In this document: positions 19,777-29,495 of the stretch, one piece after another
How the letters are laid out: the number at the start of each line of letters is the position of its first letter
Numbering within the stretch: the first letter of the stretch is position 1
DNA from: Bacillota bacterium
GTDB lineage: Bacteria; Bacillota; Negativicutes; Sporomusales; CTSoil-080
Length of the DNA: 64,000 nt
Assembly (NCBI GenBank): GCA_017889635.1
Contig: JAGGAC010000007.1
Coordinates: forward strand, 1-64,000
Reading direction: 5' to 3'
Translations under genes and position numbers: made by a program
Notes under the pieces: model-generated
What the model saw: only the letters and a program-made list of their open reading frames with translations
Told to the model about the DNA's origin: nothing
The model's database searches: none

Positions 19777-22455
19777 TTACGCTTTTTTTACTTGGACGGC
19801 GCATACTTTGTATTCGTAGGTTTTGGTAACTTTGTCGTAAGCGCCGTTAGTTACTTCGTTGGTGGGGGTAGCGGAGAAGTGGAAGGACATCCAGACAATG
19901 CCGGGGGCTACAGCATCGGTTAGCCAAGCTTTGGCGGTTACACTACCTCGCCGGGATGAAATTCTGACAAGGTCATTTTCCTTGATGTCGAGTTTTATTG
20001 CATCCTCGGGATTAAGCATCATCCGTTCTTCGGGAGCATGTTCGCTCAGCCGTTTGGAGTATTTATGGGTACTTACGTTATAGTGATAGAGAATGCGACC
20101 GGTTGTCAAAAGAAAAGGGAATTCTTCGTCCGGTACTTCCGCCGGCGGTTCGTATTCCACCGCCATGAAGTAACCAAGGCCGCAGGTAAAATTACCGCCA
20201 CTGTGGAGGTACGGCGTTCCTGGATGACCGGCTTCGGGGACTGGCCATTGCAGCCCAGTGGCATCGATGCGGTCATAATTTACACCGGTGTAAGCCGGGG
20301 TGAGCTTAGCTATTTCGTCCATTATTTGACACGGGTGGTCATAGTGCATTGAATAACCCATACGAGTAGCCAGGTCAGCAATTATTTGCCAGTCAGGACG
20401 GCTTTTTCCGATCGGAGCGATGGCCTGTCGAACTCGTTGAATCCGCCGTTCGGTATTGGTAAAAGTACCGTCCTTTTCTGCGAAACTGGAGGCTGGAAGG
20501 ATAATATCAGCTAATTTGGCAGTTTCGGTAAGAAAGAGGTTTTGGACTACCAGAAAATCGAGATTGAGTAGTCCGCTACGGATATGATGTGCATCCGCAT
20601 CGGAAAGAACCGGATCTTCCCCCATGATATACATGGCTTTAAGATCGCCGCGGTTTGCGGCATCAAACATATCTGGAAGTGTTAACCCCGGTTTATCTGA
20701 TAGAATAGTGTTCCAGGCTTTTTCAAATTTCTTTTTGCTTTCTGGTTGGGATACCTGCTGGTAGCCAGGATAAACGTTGGGTAGAGCTCCCATGTCGCAG
20801 GAGCCTTGGACATTGTTTTGTCCCCGCAAAGGGTTAACGCCAGTGGAAGGTTTGCCGATATGGCCGGTGAGCATGGTCAGATTAGCCAAACTCATAACAT
20901 TATCAGTGCCGCAGGTGTGTTCGGTGATGCCAAGAGTATAGAAAATAGAGGAACGTTCCGAGGTGGCATAGAGTTTGGCAGCTTTATATAATTGTTCAGC
21001 TGGGACGCCGGTGATTTTTTCTACCAGGTCGGGGGGATATTTTTCTACCACGGCTTTAACCTTGTCAAAACCGGTGGTGCAATTGGCGATAAATTTCTGA
21101 TTTGACCATTCGTTCCTGATGATAATGTGCATCAGACCGTTGATAAGCATAACATCGGTGCCAGGTTTGAGACGCAGCCAGATATCGGCTTTTTGAGCCA
21201 TTTCCGTTTTTCGCGGGTCGGCTACAATAAGTTTGGCACCCTTTCTCAAGGCCTGGCGCATTTTTGCGCCGATGACAGGATGGGCTTCTGAGGGGTTGGC
21301 GCCAATAATAAACATTACCTTACAGTCTGGTATTTCATTGATGGAGTTGGTCATTGCCCCAGAACCAAACGAAGTGGCTAGACCTGCTACTGTGGGACTG
21401 TGGCAGGTTCGGGCACAGTGATCAATGTTGTTGGTGCCGATTACTGCCCGCATGAATTTTTGCATTAGGTAGTTGTCTTCGTTGACACACCTTGCCGAGC
21501 TAACAGCTGCTAGTGCGTCACTACCATAGGTGTTCTTTATTGTTGAGAATTTTTTTGCGATGATGTCCAGGGCTTCATCCCAAGTGCTTTCAACAAAATT
21601 CCCATTCTTTTTAATAAGGGGAACAGTAAGACGTTCCGGGCTATGAACATAGTCGGTGCCGAACCGCCCCTTTACACACAGAAGGCGGCCATTAACCGGG
21701 CCTTCCAGATTAGAGGTAACACCGATTACCTTTCCATTCTTGACGTTTAGGTCGAAGTTACAGCCTACTCCGCAGAAGGGGCAGGTGGTTTTTACCTTTT
21801 TATCAGGTTTTCCAACACCGAAAAGAGACTTTTCAGTGAGTGCACCTACTGGGCAGGCAGAAACGCAGGTGCCACAAAAGACGCAAGACGAGTCTTTCAT
21901 AGTGGAATCGAAGGTTGGGGTGACTTTACTGGTAAAACCGCGTTCAGTCCATTCCAGTACATTACAGACTTGCACTTCTTTGCAAACTCTGACGCAACGG
22001 CCACACAGCACGCATTTGGAATTATCTCTGATAATAAAAGGATTGCTATCATCAAGCTGATATTTGCGTTTTTCTCCTGTAAAGCGGACATTTCTTATAC
22101 CAAGTTCATGGGCCAGCGACTGAAGTTCACAGGTCTGGCTGCGTTGGCAGGTAGGGCACTCCTGAGGATGGTTGGCTAAAAGCATTTCTACAACCGTTCG
22201 GCGTGCTTCAAGGACGGCTGGGGTATTGGTGCTGACTTCAAGCCCTTCGCTGACAGGATAAGTACAGGCTGTGACTAAGCTGCGTGCTCCTTTTATTTCT
22301 ACGACGCAGACACGGCAACTACCCTCGGGCGAGAGGTCGGACAAATAGCAGAGAGTCGGTATGTGAATAGCCAGTTTTGTAGCTGCTTCAAGAACTGTTA
22401 TATTGGATGGTACGCTGACTTTATTGCCGTCGATAGACAGAGTAACTTGGCTCAT
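19777..22455 (-). CDS. fdhA: Formate dehydrogenase-like molybdo/tungstopterin catalytic subunit (Cys type) with NuoG-like Fe-S N-terminus
   Basis: [2Fe-2S] CYLSDLSPEGSCRVC, multiple 4Fe-4S motifs, CPFCGVGCNF, HCARTCHSPTVAGLA active-site region with Cys. Confidence 0.88.
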   Translation of the reverse strand: MSQVTLSIDGNKVSVPSNITVLEAATKLAIHIPTLCYLSDLSPEGSCRVCVVEIKGARSLVTACTYPVSEGLEVSTNTPAVLEARRTVVEMLLANHPQECPTCQRSQTCELQSLAHELGIRNVRFTGEKRKYQLDDSNPFIIRDNSKCVLCGRCVRVCKEVQVCNVLEWTERGFTSKVTPTFDSTMKDSSCVFCGTCVSACPVGALTEKSLFGVGKPDKKVKTTCPFCGVGCNFDLNVKNGKVIGVTSNLEGPVNGRLLCVKGRFGTDYVHSPERLTVPLIKKNGNFVESTWDEALDIIAKKFSTIKNTYGSDALAAVSSARCVNEDNYLMQKFMRAVIGTNNIDHCARTCHSPTVAGLATSFGSGAMTNSINEIPDCKVMFIIGANPSEAHPVIGAKMRQALRKGAKLIVADPRKTEMAQKADIWLRLKPGTDVMLINGLMHIIIRNEWSNQKFIANCTTGFDKVKAVVEKYPPDLVEKITGVPAEQLYKAAKLYATSERSSIFYTLGITEHTCGTDNVMSLANLTMLTGHIGKPSTGVNPLRGQNNVQGSCDMGALPNVYPGYQQVSQPESKKKFEKAWNTILSDKPGLTLPDMFDAANRGDLKAMYIMGEDPVLSDADAHHIRSGLLNLDFLVVQNLFLTETAKLADIILPASSFAEKDGTFTNTERRIQRVRQAIAPIGKSRPDWQIIADLATRMGYSMHYDHPCQIMDEIAKLTPAYTGVNYDRIDATGLQWPVPEAGHPGTPYLHSGGNFTCGLGYFMAVEYEPPAEVPDEEFPFLLTTGRILYHYNVSTHKYSKRLSEHAPEERMMLNPEDAIKLDIKENDLVRISSRRGSVTAKAWLTDAVAPGIVWMSFHFSATPTNEVTNGAYDKVTKTYEYKVCAVQVKKA

Positions 22456-22551
22456 TTATTTCGCTCCTTTTAGAGATGAAGAGTAGTATGGACAACTTAC
22501 TAACAAAAAATTCTTCATTTTTAGATAAGTTCCTGCGTAAGCTGTAATACC

Positions 22552-22580
22552 TTGACAATTGTTTCGGTGGGAAGTATATT
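22552..22580 (+). promoter_or_regulatory. Sigma-A type promoter for T-box/valS
   Basis: TTGACA-N17-TATATT. Confidence 0.7.
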
Positions 22581-22604
22581 GTATCTAACACTATTTTATA
22601 TAAG

Positions 22605-22852
22605 ATATTGGCGAGGAAGGGAAGAGTACGTCCAGTGCGACCGGTTCAGAGAAGAAGCCCTTGGCTGGAAGGCTTCACGGTGCAAACGGCGGAAGGTCAG
22701 CCTGGAGCTGTTGTGCTGAATATTTTAATAGGCGCAACCGGTAGCCCCGTTAAAGGCAATAGAGCCGATAGTCTGAAATAGGCTACTCGGGAAGCAAGGT
22801 GGTACCACGAAGGGGTTCTTTCGTCCTGTGGAGATGAAAGGGCTTTTTTATT
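22605..22852 (+). promoter_or_regulatory. T-box leader (valine)
   Basis: GGAAGAGTACG start, AGAGAAGAAGCC...GGCTGG..GGCTTC distal stem, AAGGTGGTACCACG antiterminator, then terminator GGGCTTTTTTATTTT; directly upstream of valS; possible GTC specifier in GGAAGGTCAGCC. Confidence 0.9.
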
Positions 22853-22879
22853 TTGTAGTCTATTTAAGGAGGAAAAATA

Positions 22880-25519
22880 ATGGGTAATAATATTCCTACT
22901 GTTTACGATCCCCAGGCGGAGGAAAGCAAATGGTATTCTTTTTGGGAAGAGCAGAGGCTTTTTCATGCAGCAGTGGATAAAGATAAAACTCCGTTTAGTA
23001 TCGTAATTCCACCACCGAATGTAACCGGTCAGCTACATATGGGGCATGCGCTGGATAACACTCTTCAAGATATTCTAATCCGTACAAAAAGAATGCAAGG
23101 CTATGACACCTTATGGATGCCAGGCGCCGATCATGCCGGTATTGCTACCCAGATAAAGGTCGAAGAAGTAATTGCTAAAGAGGACGGAGTTTCTCGTTAT
23201 GACCTTGGACGCGAAAAATTTATTGAGAAGGTTTGGGCCTGGAAACAACAGTATGGTAGTCGTATTATCAACCAGCTTAAACGTTTGGGGGCATCCTGCG
23301 ATTGGGAGCGGGAACGGTTTACTATGGATGAGGGCTGTTCGCAGGCGGTGCGAGAAGTTTTTGTTTCATTATATGAGAAAGGGCTTATTTACCAGGGAAA
23401 CCGCATCACTAACTGGTGTACGCGCTGCAATACAGCGTTGAGCGATATTGAGGTTGAACATGAGGAAAAGCCAGGCTTTTTATATCATGTGCGCTATCCA
23501 GTAGAAGGTAGCGAAGGGGAGTTTGTCACTGTGGCTACCACTCGTCCGGAAACCATCTTGGGTGATACCGGTGTGGCGGTCAATCCGGACGATGAGCGCT
23601 ATCGCCAATTAGTAGGTAAGTATCTTATTCTGCCTTTGGTGGGACGGAGGCTGCCAATTGTTGCCGATGAGTACGTCGATCCGTCATTTGGCACTGGGGC
23701 GGTGAAAGTAACTCCTGCGCATGATCCGAATGATTTTGAAATGGGGCTTCGTCACCAGTTGCCCCAGATAGTTGTTATTAATAACGATGGGACAATGGCT
23801 GCCAATACCGGGCGGTACGCTGGAATGGAGCGTTATGAGTGCCGCAAGGCTTTGGTAGAAGAACTAAAGCAAAAAGGCTATCTGGTTAAGATCGACGAGC
23901 ATGTTCATTCAGTGGGCCATTGCCAACGTTGCCGTACAGTGGTGGAACCACTAGTATCTAAGCAGTGGTTTGTGGACATGAAGCCCTTGGCTGAGCCGGC
24001 TATCGCTGCTGTCGAATCGGGGCGTATTCAGTTTGTACCTGAAAGGTTTACCAAGATTTACTTAAACTGGCTGGCTAATATCCGGGATTGGTGTATTTCC
24101 CGCCAAATTTGGTGGGGACATCGCATACCAGCCTGGTATTGTGAATGTGGCGAAGTAGTAGTTTCCCGGCAGGATGTTACAAGTTGTCCGAAGTGCGGCG
24201 GTCAGCTAAAACAAGACCCTGATGTGTTGGATACTTGGTTCAGTTCGGCATTGTGGCCGTTTTCGACTATGGGGTGGCCTGATGAGACGGCGGAACTTAA
24301 ACAGTTCTATCCTACAAGCGTGCTGGTCACCGGCTATGATATTATTTTCTTTTGGGTAGCTCGAATGATCTTTATGGGGCTGGAGTTCCAAAAGGAGATT
24401 CCGTTTAGTAAGGTGTTTATCCATGGTTTGGTTAGGGATGCTGAAGGCCGTAAAATGTCTAAATCGCTGGGCAATGGTATCGATCCTTTGGAAGTAATCG
24501 AAAAATATGGGGCAGATACACTACGATTTACTCTGGTTACCGGTAACACTCCAGGCAATGATATGAGGTTCTACTGGGAGCGGGTGGAGTCCAGCCGGAA
24601 TTTTGCCAACAAGATATGGAATGCGTCGCGATTTGTATTAATGAATCTGGACGGTTTTGACCCTGCAGCTGTGCCGGGGGAGTTTACTCTTGCGGATCGC
24701 TGGATTTTGAGTCGGTACGCCAGTACTGTGGCGGAGATTACTGCCAATATTGAGGCTTTTGAGTTAGGGGAGGCCGCCAGGAAATTGTATGAGTTTATTT
24801 GGAATGAGTATTGTGACTGGTATATCGAGACTGCCAAAGCTCGGCTTTATAATAAGGAAGATGTTGTTAGCCGGGGTACAGCTCAATATGTTTTATGGAA
24901 GGTATTGAAGGGGACACTGGAGCTTCTTCATCCGTTTATGCCTTTTATTACTGAAACTATTTGGCAGCATTTGCCCCACTTGGGTGAGAGTATTGTGACT
25001 GCCGCCTGGCCGCTTGAACATCCACAACTGGTTGATGAAACCGCCGAAACCGAAATGACGTTGCTTATGGAAACAATTAAGTCCATCCGCAATATGCGTG
25101 CTGAGGTAAGTGTTCCGCCAGGCCGGAGAAGCGAGGTTATTTTGCAGGTTAGCGAAGAATGGAAAGAGGTATTTACTGCTAATATCGCCTACCTTAAAAC
25201 TCTGGCAGCAGCTGATGCAGTGATTTGCCCTATGGTGGCTGATAAACCGGAAAATGCGATGACAGCAGTGATTGGTGGTGTAGAGATTTATTTACCGCTT
25301 AAAGGCTTGATTGATGTTGAAAAAGAAAAGGCCCGGCTGAAAAAAGAACTTTTGGCACTGGACAAGGAACTTAGCCGTATTTCTGGCAAACTCGCGAATG
25401 CTGGGTTTGTAGCGAAAGCCCCTGTTGAGGTCATTGAAAAGGAACGGGCAAAAGAGATTGAATATAAGGACAAGCAGGCGGCAATAAATGAGCGGATTGA
25501 GTATCTGGCAAAACTATAA
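22880..25519 (+). CDS. valS: Valyl-tRNA synthetase
   Basis: [15 protein letters not shown] (HIGH), [13 protein letters not shown] (KMSKS), C-terminal coiled coil. Confidence 0.98.
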   Translation: MGNNIPTVYDPQAEESKWYSFWEEQRLFHAAVDKDKTPFSIVIPPPNVTGQLHMGHALDNTLQDILIRTKRMQGYDTLWMPGADHAGIATQIKVEEVIAKEDGVSRYDLGREKFIEKVWAWKQQYGSRIINQLKRLGASCDWERERFTMDEGCSQAVREVFVSLYEKGLIYQGNRITNWCTRCNTALSDIEVEHEEKPGFLYHVRYPVEGSEGEFVTVATTRPETILGDTGVAVNPDDERYRQLVGKYLILPLVGRRLPIVADEYVDPSFGTGAVKVTPAHDPNDFEMGLRHQLPQIVVINNDGTMAANTGRYAGMERYECRKALVEELKQKGYLVKIDEHVHSVGHCQRCRTVVEPLVSKQWFVDMKPLAEPAIAAVESGRIQFVPERFTKIYLNWLANIRDWCISRQIWWGHRIPAWYCECGEVVVSRQDVTSCPKCGGQLKQDPDVLDTWFSSALWPFSTMGWPDETAELKQFYPTSVLVTGYDIIFFWVARMIFMGLEFQKEIPFSKVFIHGLVRDAEGRKMSKSLGNGIDPLEVIEKYGADTLRFTLVTGNTPGNDMRFYWERVESSRNFANKIWNASRFVLMNLDGFDPAAVPGEFTLADRWILSRYASTVAEITANIEAFELGEAARKLYEFIWNEYCDWYIETAKARLYNKEDVVSRGTAQYVLWKVLKGTLELLHPFMPFITETIWQHLPHLGESIVTAAWPLEHPQLVDETAETEMTLLMETIKSIRNMRAEVSVPPGRRSEVILQVSEEWKEVFTANIAYLKTLAAADAVICPMVADKPENAMTAVIGGVEIYLPLKGLIDVEKEKARLKKELLALDKELSRISGKLANAGFVAKAPVEVIEKERAKEIEYKDKQAAINERIEYLAKL

Positions 25520-25582
25520 GGAATTTGCGCTGGTTTGAGCGAAGGTCAAACAAGTGAATTTACTTTTAAGGGAGTGACCATT

Positions 25583-26887
25583 TTGACTTACGAACAATCG
25601 CTGGAATATCTGGCATCTCTTGGTAAGTTCGGGATGAATTTCGGTCTGGCGCGGATTGAAAAACTTTTAGCAATTATGCAGCATCCGGAGCGCCGTTATA
25701 AAATTGTTCATATTACCGGAACTAACGGCAAAGGTTCGACCACGTCAATGCTTACCGCCATTCTTAAAGCGGCGGGGATAAAAACCGCAATGTATACTTC
25801 ACCGCACTTAACTGACTATACCGAACGGATGGTGGTAAATAGTCAGCCTATTAGCCACGAGGCTTTTGGTGAGGTTGTCAGGTATACCAGTGATTTCGTG
25901 GCTCAAATGGTCGGAGAAGGATGGGAGCACCCAACCGAGTTTGAGGTGTTGACTGCCGCTGCTTTTTACTATTTTGCTATTGCGGGGGTAGAATACGCGA
26001 TAATCGAAGCCGGTTTGGGCGGTCTTTTGGACTCTACTAATGTTGTTCAGCCAGAAGTGGCGGTGATCACTAATGTAACGCTGGAGCATACTGATCGCTG
26101 CGGCGGGACGGTGGGAGAAATCGCTTACCATAAAGCGGGTATAATAAAACCTGGTGCACCGATAGTGACAGCAGCCTTGGGCGAGGCCTTGGAGGTAATA
26201 CGGGCTAAGGCCGAAGAGAAAAAATCCAGGCTGTATGTCGCCGGACAGAATTTTGCTGGAGAATTTTCTGGTATAGAGGGCAAGCGGCAAGTGGTGACAG
26301 TGACGGTGAACGGGCATAAACTTCGTCCATTTGCGATGAATTTGTTAGGACATCACCAGGTGGAAAATGCCGCTTTAGCCGTGATGGCGGCGCTGATATT
26401 GGCAGAAAACGAAGCAAGAATAACATCTGAAGCTATTGATTTGGGATTAAAAACGGCCTACTGGCCAGGGCGATTTGAGTTTGTTGATGGTGAGCCGCCA
26501 ATTGTTATTGATGGCGCGCATAATCCTGCGGGAGCAAAGGCGCTACGCTCGACCTTGGATGAATTTTTTCCAGGCCAAAAGGTAACGTTTGTTCTTGGTA
26601 TTCTTGCTGATAAAGACGTGGCGTCAATATGCGATGCTATGGTCCGACCGAGAGATCAAGTGATAACGGTGGAGCCATTGTCAGACCGGGCAGCCGACCC
26701 TAAGGCGGTGGCAGAAAAGGTAACGTCGAGCCATGTTGAAGTGGGGGCTACGATTGCAGACGGGATTAGGCGCGCTATTACTTTAGCAGGATCTCGAGGC
26801 TTGATCTGTATAGCTGGGTCGCTATATCTCGTTGGTACAGCTAGACAATTTATCTACAGTAGACAAAATTACTCTGTCGAGATATAA
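25583..26887 (+). CDS. folC: Folylpolyglutamate/dihydrofolate synthase
   Basis: HITGTNGKGSTTSML, DGAHNPAGA; TTG start after AAGGGAG plausible. Confidence 0.93.
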   Translation: MTYEQSLEYLASLGKFGMNFGLARIEKLLAIMQHPERRYKIVHITGTNGKGSTTSMLTAILKAAGIKTAMYTSPHLTDYTERMVVNSQPISHEAFGEVVRYTSDFVAQMVGEGWEHPTEFEVLTAAAFYYFAIAGVEYAIIEAGLGGLLDSTNVVQPEVAVITNVTLEHTDRCGGTVGEIAYHKAGIIKPGAPIVTAALGEALEVIRAKAEEKKSRLYVAGQNFAGEFSGIEGKRQVVTVTVNGHKLRPFAMNLLGHHQVENAALAVMAALILAENEARITSEAIDLGLKTAYWPGRFEFVDGEPPIVIDGAHNPAGAKALRSTLDEFFPGQKVTFVLGILADKDVASICDAMVRPRDQVITVEPLSDRAADPKAVAEKVTSSHVEVGATIADGIRRAITLAGSRGLICIAGSLYLVGTARQFIYSRQNYSVEI

Positions 26888-26888
26888 T

Positions 26889-28160
26889 ATGGGTGATTCA
26901 CAAAAAAAATTATTGGGTGAAGCCGTGAATATTTCGTATCGGACAACAACCATTTCATATCGATTAGATTATCTGATCGAGCACTGCATTTTAGCGGTGG
27001 CCTTTTTTTTGCCTATGTCTCTTAATGTGGGGAGCGGCTTCTTGGCTCTCGGAACTTTGTTGTGGCTAGCAAAGATGGTTCGCAATCGCCACTTTGGTTT
27101 TCGTGCGACCCCCTTTGATTTGCCGGTAGCCGTCTTGGTAGTATTATCGGCGGCATCAGTCTTTATGTCACCTGATCGTAATTTTAGTTTCTATAATTAT
27201 TACAACCTAATGGGCCGGTATATTGTAATCTATTACCTAGTTATAAATAACATCCACTCAGCGGAGCAGGTTAAGCGCTTGTTGAGGACGGTTTTAGTAT
27301 CGGCCAGCTTAGTTGCTGTCTATGGTTTGTATCAATATTCGCATGGAATGGATATTTCGGCTGTTGGCTGGGTTGATGGAGATCAGTTTCCCAAACTTAA
27401 AATGCGGATGTTTTCGACCTTGGAAAACCCAAATCTACTAGCCGGTTTCCTAGTTATTATGATGTCTTTAGCTACAGGAATGGGGCTTTCAGCTTCCAGC
27501 CGGAAGATGAAAGTAATGCTTTTTACATTGGTAATTGTTTTTGGCATGTGTCTTGCCTTAACGTATTCTCGTGGAGCCTGGCTAAGCGTTTTGGCGGTTG
27601 TTGTTCTTTTGGGGATTTTGTATGATCGCAGAATTTTTTGGATTTTAGCGTTTATTCCGGTAATGCTATTAGTTGGGCATGACGTTTTTTTTGACAGACT
27701 TATGTCAATTGCCAATCCTACAGATACGTCATCGGCGTTAAGAATCGCGTTGTGGGAAAGCACAGTGGCGATGATTAAAGATCATCCATTTTTGGGTATT
27801 GGCTGGGGCGCTTACTGGCTGGTATATCCGGCTTATGATTTTTACGTTCAGGACCCTGGAACGACAATATTTCATGCTCATAATATGTTTCTACATATCC
27901 CAGCTGAGATCGGTATACCCGGGTCCCTGTTCTATTTCGGCCTAATGATCGGACATGCTTGGGCCGCGTTTCGGCTGACTAGGCACGATATTGATCGTCA
28001 AACAGCCGGGCTGATGTTTGGCATACTGGCATCTATAGTAAGTATTGTGGTTAGCGGATTTACTGATTATGTGCTGTTTAACATCCAACTATCGATGCTA
28101 TATTGGCTACTTAACGCAGTGGTGGTTCTTGTCTGGATTAATTATGGACGTTACCATTAA
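26889..28160 (+). CDS. O-antigen ligase/polymerase-like membrane protein
   Basis: Multi-TM protein with SRGAW and GIGWGAY...HAHNMFLHIPAEIGIPG Wzy/WaaL-type motifs. Confidence 0.82.
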   Translation: MGDSQKKLLGEAVNISYRTTTISYRLDYLIEHCILAVAFFLPMSLNVGSGFLALGTLLWLAKMVRNRHFGFRATPFDLPVAVLVVLSAASVFMSPDRNFSFYNYYNLMGRYIVIYYLVINNIHSAEQVKRLLRTVLVSASLVAVYGLYQYSHGMDISAVGWVDGDQFPKLKMRMFSTLENPNLLAGFLVIMMSLATGMGLSASSRKMKVMLFTLVIVFGMCLALTYSRGAWLSVLAVVVLLGILYDRRIFWILAFIPVMLLVGHDVFFDRLMSIANPTDTSSALRIALWESTVAMIKDHPFLGIGWGAYWLVYPAYDFYVQDPGTTIFHAHNMFLHIPAEIGIPGSLFYFGLMIGHAWAAFRLTRHDIDRQTAGLMFGILASIVSIVVSGFTDYVLFNIQLSMLYWLLNAVVVLVWINYGRYH

Positions 28161-28294
28161 ATGACAATATTCTGCGTGTTTTGGTCATATCTTTAAATTG
28201 CTTATTGAATTTTTTTTGTATAATATAGAAGCATATAGTTTTGCTTGCTTCTAGTTGGGGAAAAAAAGCTAAAACAGCGTGCAAGTACGATGAT

Positions 28295-28331
28295 GAAGTT
28301 TCAACAGTCTGCGTTTGACTGGTGAAACTTC
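28295..28331 (+). promoter_or_regulatory. Leader hairpin upstream of the hydrogenase operon
   Basis: GAAGTTTCA-a-CAGTC-tgcgttt-GACTG-g-TGAAACTTC, about 75 nt after a TATAAT (28219-28224). Confidence 0.65.
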
Positions 28332-28387
28332 AAAGATATGTGAAGTTTTTAACTAACTGGACGGATTGCCGCTTAAGGAGGATTAGC

Positions 28388-28756
28388 GTGAAACTGGTTG
28401 AAGTGCAAACTGTATTGCGGTCGGAAGTACTGTGCGGGTGGGAAAACTTGGACAGAGAGATTGTTACGGCTTGCGGCGCTGATTTAATGAGCGATGTATT
28501 GGTATATACTAAGGAAAGAACATTGTTGTTGACCGGGCTAACCAATATTCAGGTTGTTCGTACCGCAGAAGTCGGAGATTTGATGGGCATAATATTTGTT
28601 CGTGGCAAGCGTCCGGGGCCTGAAGTTATTGAGATGGCCAGGGTTAAGGGTATCCCGCTTATGCTGACAGAACTCTCAATGTTTGATGCCTGCGGTATAT
28701 TGCATCTAAAAGGAATCCGCGGCTGTTCGGAACGGGTGACCAGATGTGAACTCTAG
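28388..28756 (+). CDS. Stand-alone DRTGG-domain protein (1)
   Basis: Small DRTGG-like domain (VLVYTKERTLLLTGLTNIQVVRTAEVGDLMGIIFVRGKRPGPEVIEMARVKGIPLMLTELSMFDACGIL); GTG start 28388 after GGAGG. Confidence 0.75.
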   Translation: MKLVEVQTVLRSEVLCGWENLDREIVTACGADLMSDVLVYTKERTLLLTGLTNIQVVRTAEVGDLMGIIFVRGKRPGPEVIEMARVKGIPLMLTELSMFDACGILHLKGIRGCSERVTRCEL

Positions 28757-29177
28757 GCAGGCGATTACTACGGAATTTAAACTTAAGGCTGGGGATTTTG
28801 GGGCCGCCGGCGAGGCGTCAAGTCAGATTAAACGAATATTGCAGCAGATCGGAGTTAAGGCTGAGATTGCCAGACGAATTGCAATAAGTGCCTATGAAGC
28901 TGAAATGAATGTTATTATTCATTCGATGGGCGGGATCATGCGGATTGAGATTCTTCCCGACCGTACCGATATTTTTGTGGAAGATGATGGACCGGGTATT
29001 GCTGATGTCAATTTGGCAATGCAGGAGGGTTATTCTACAGCTCCTGATCATATCCGGGATATGGGGTTCGGAGCAGGCATGGGGTTGCCTAATATGGCCC
29101 GGTGTTCGGATGAATTTGAGATTAGTTCTGAGGTCGGGGTTGGTACCAAGATTCATATGGTAATACGTTATAAATGA
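28746..29177 (+). CDS. Anti-sigma-factor/serine-kinase-type HATPase
   Basis: EAEMNVIIHS N-box, DDGPGI G1 box, MGFGAGMGLPNM; overlaps the preceding gene. Confidence 0.85.
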   Translation: MNSRQAITTEFKLKAGDFGAAGEASSQIKRILQQIGVKAEIARRIAISAYEAEMNVIIHSMGGIMRIEILPDRTDIFVEDDGPGIADVNLAMQEGYSTAPDHIRDMGFGAGMGLPNMARCSDEFEISSEVGVGTKIHMVIRYK

Positions 29178-29310
29178 TAAAATATCGATAAATCAGCCGA
29201 AATCAAGTAGAATTTAAGTAATAGGCGATTACTATTATCCTATCTAGATTATCTATTTTACTTGTTTGAGTTTTCAGACTAATATTGATAGTGATAATAT
29301 TCACAGTACA

Positions 29311-29444
29311 ATATAAGTGAATATTGCGTTCGGAGGGGGTTATTGCCCCCGCCTAACGCTTAGAACGAACTTAGTTCGAGTGTTATAGCCTTGTTGATCT
29401 CGACCTAAGAGGACGGAGTCTTACAAGGCTGTTAACGAGATAAA
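29311..29444 (+). repeat. Intergenic repeat element, copy 2
   Basis: Shares with copy 1 ATATAAGTGA, TTCGGAGGGGG, CTTAGAnCGAACTTAGTTCGAG, GGCTGTTAA..CGAGATAAA; carries an extra hairpin AGCCTTGT...ACAAGGCT. Confidence 0.8.
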
Positions 29445-29495
29445 AGAATGTACTGTATGCAGCGTTTGTAATACGTAAGCGTTAAGTGTGGTGAT

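Noticed and set aside
19777-22455. Selenocysteine-type formate dehydrogenase
   Set aside because: ORF has no internal TGA; the active-site position is Cys in ARTCHSPTVAGL
22605-22852. Novel riboswitch upstream of valS
   Set aside because: Carries the hallmark AAGGTGGTACCACG and terminator; it is a standard T-box
25808-26317. 169-aa minus-strand ORF inside folC
   Set aside because: Antisense to a confident CDS, no family
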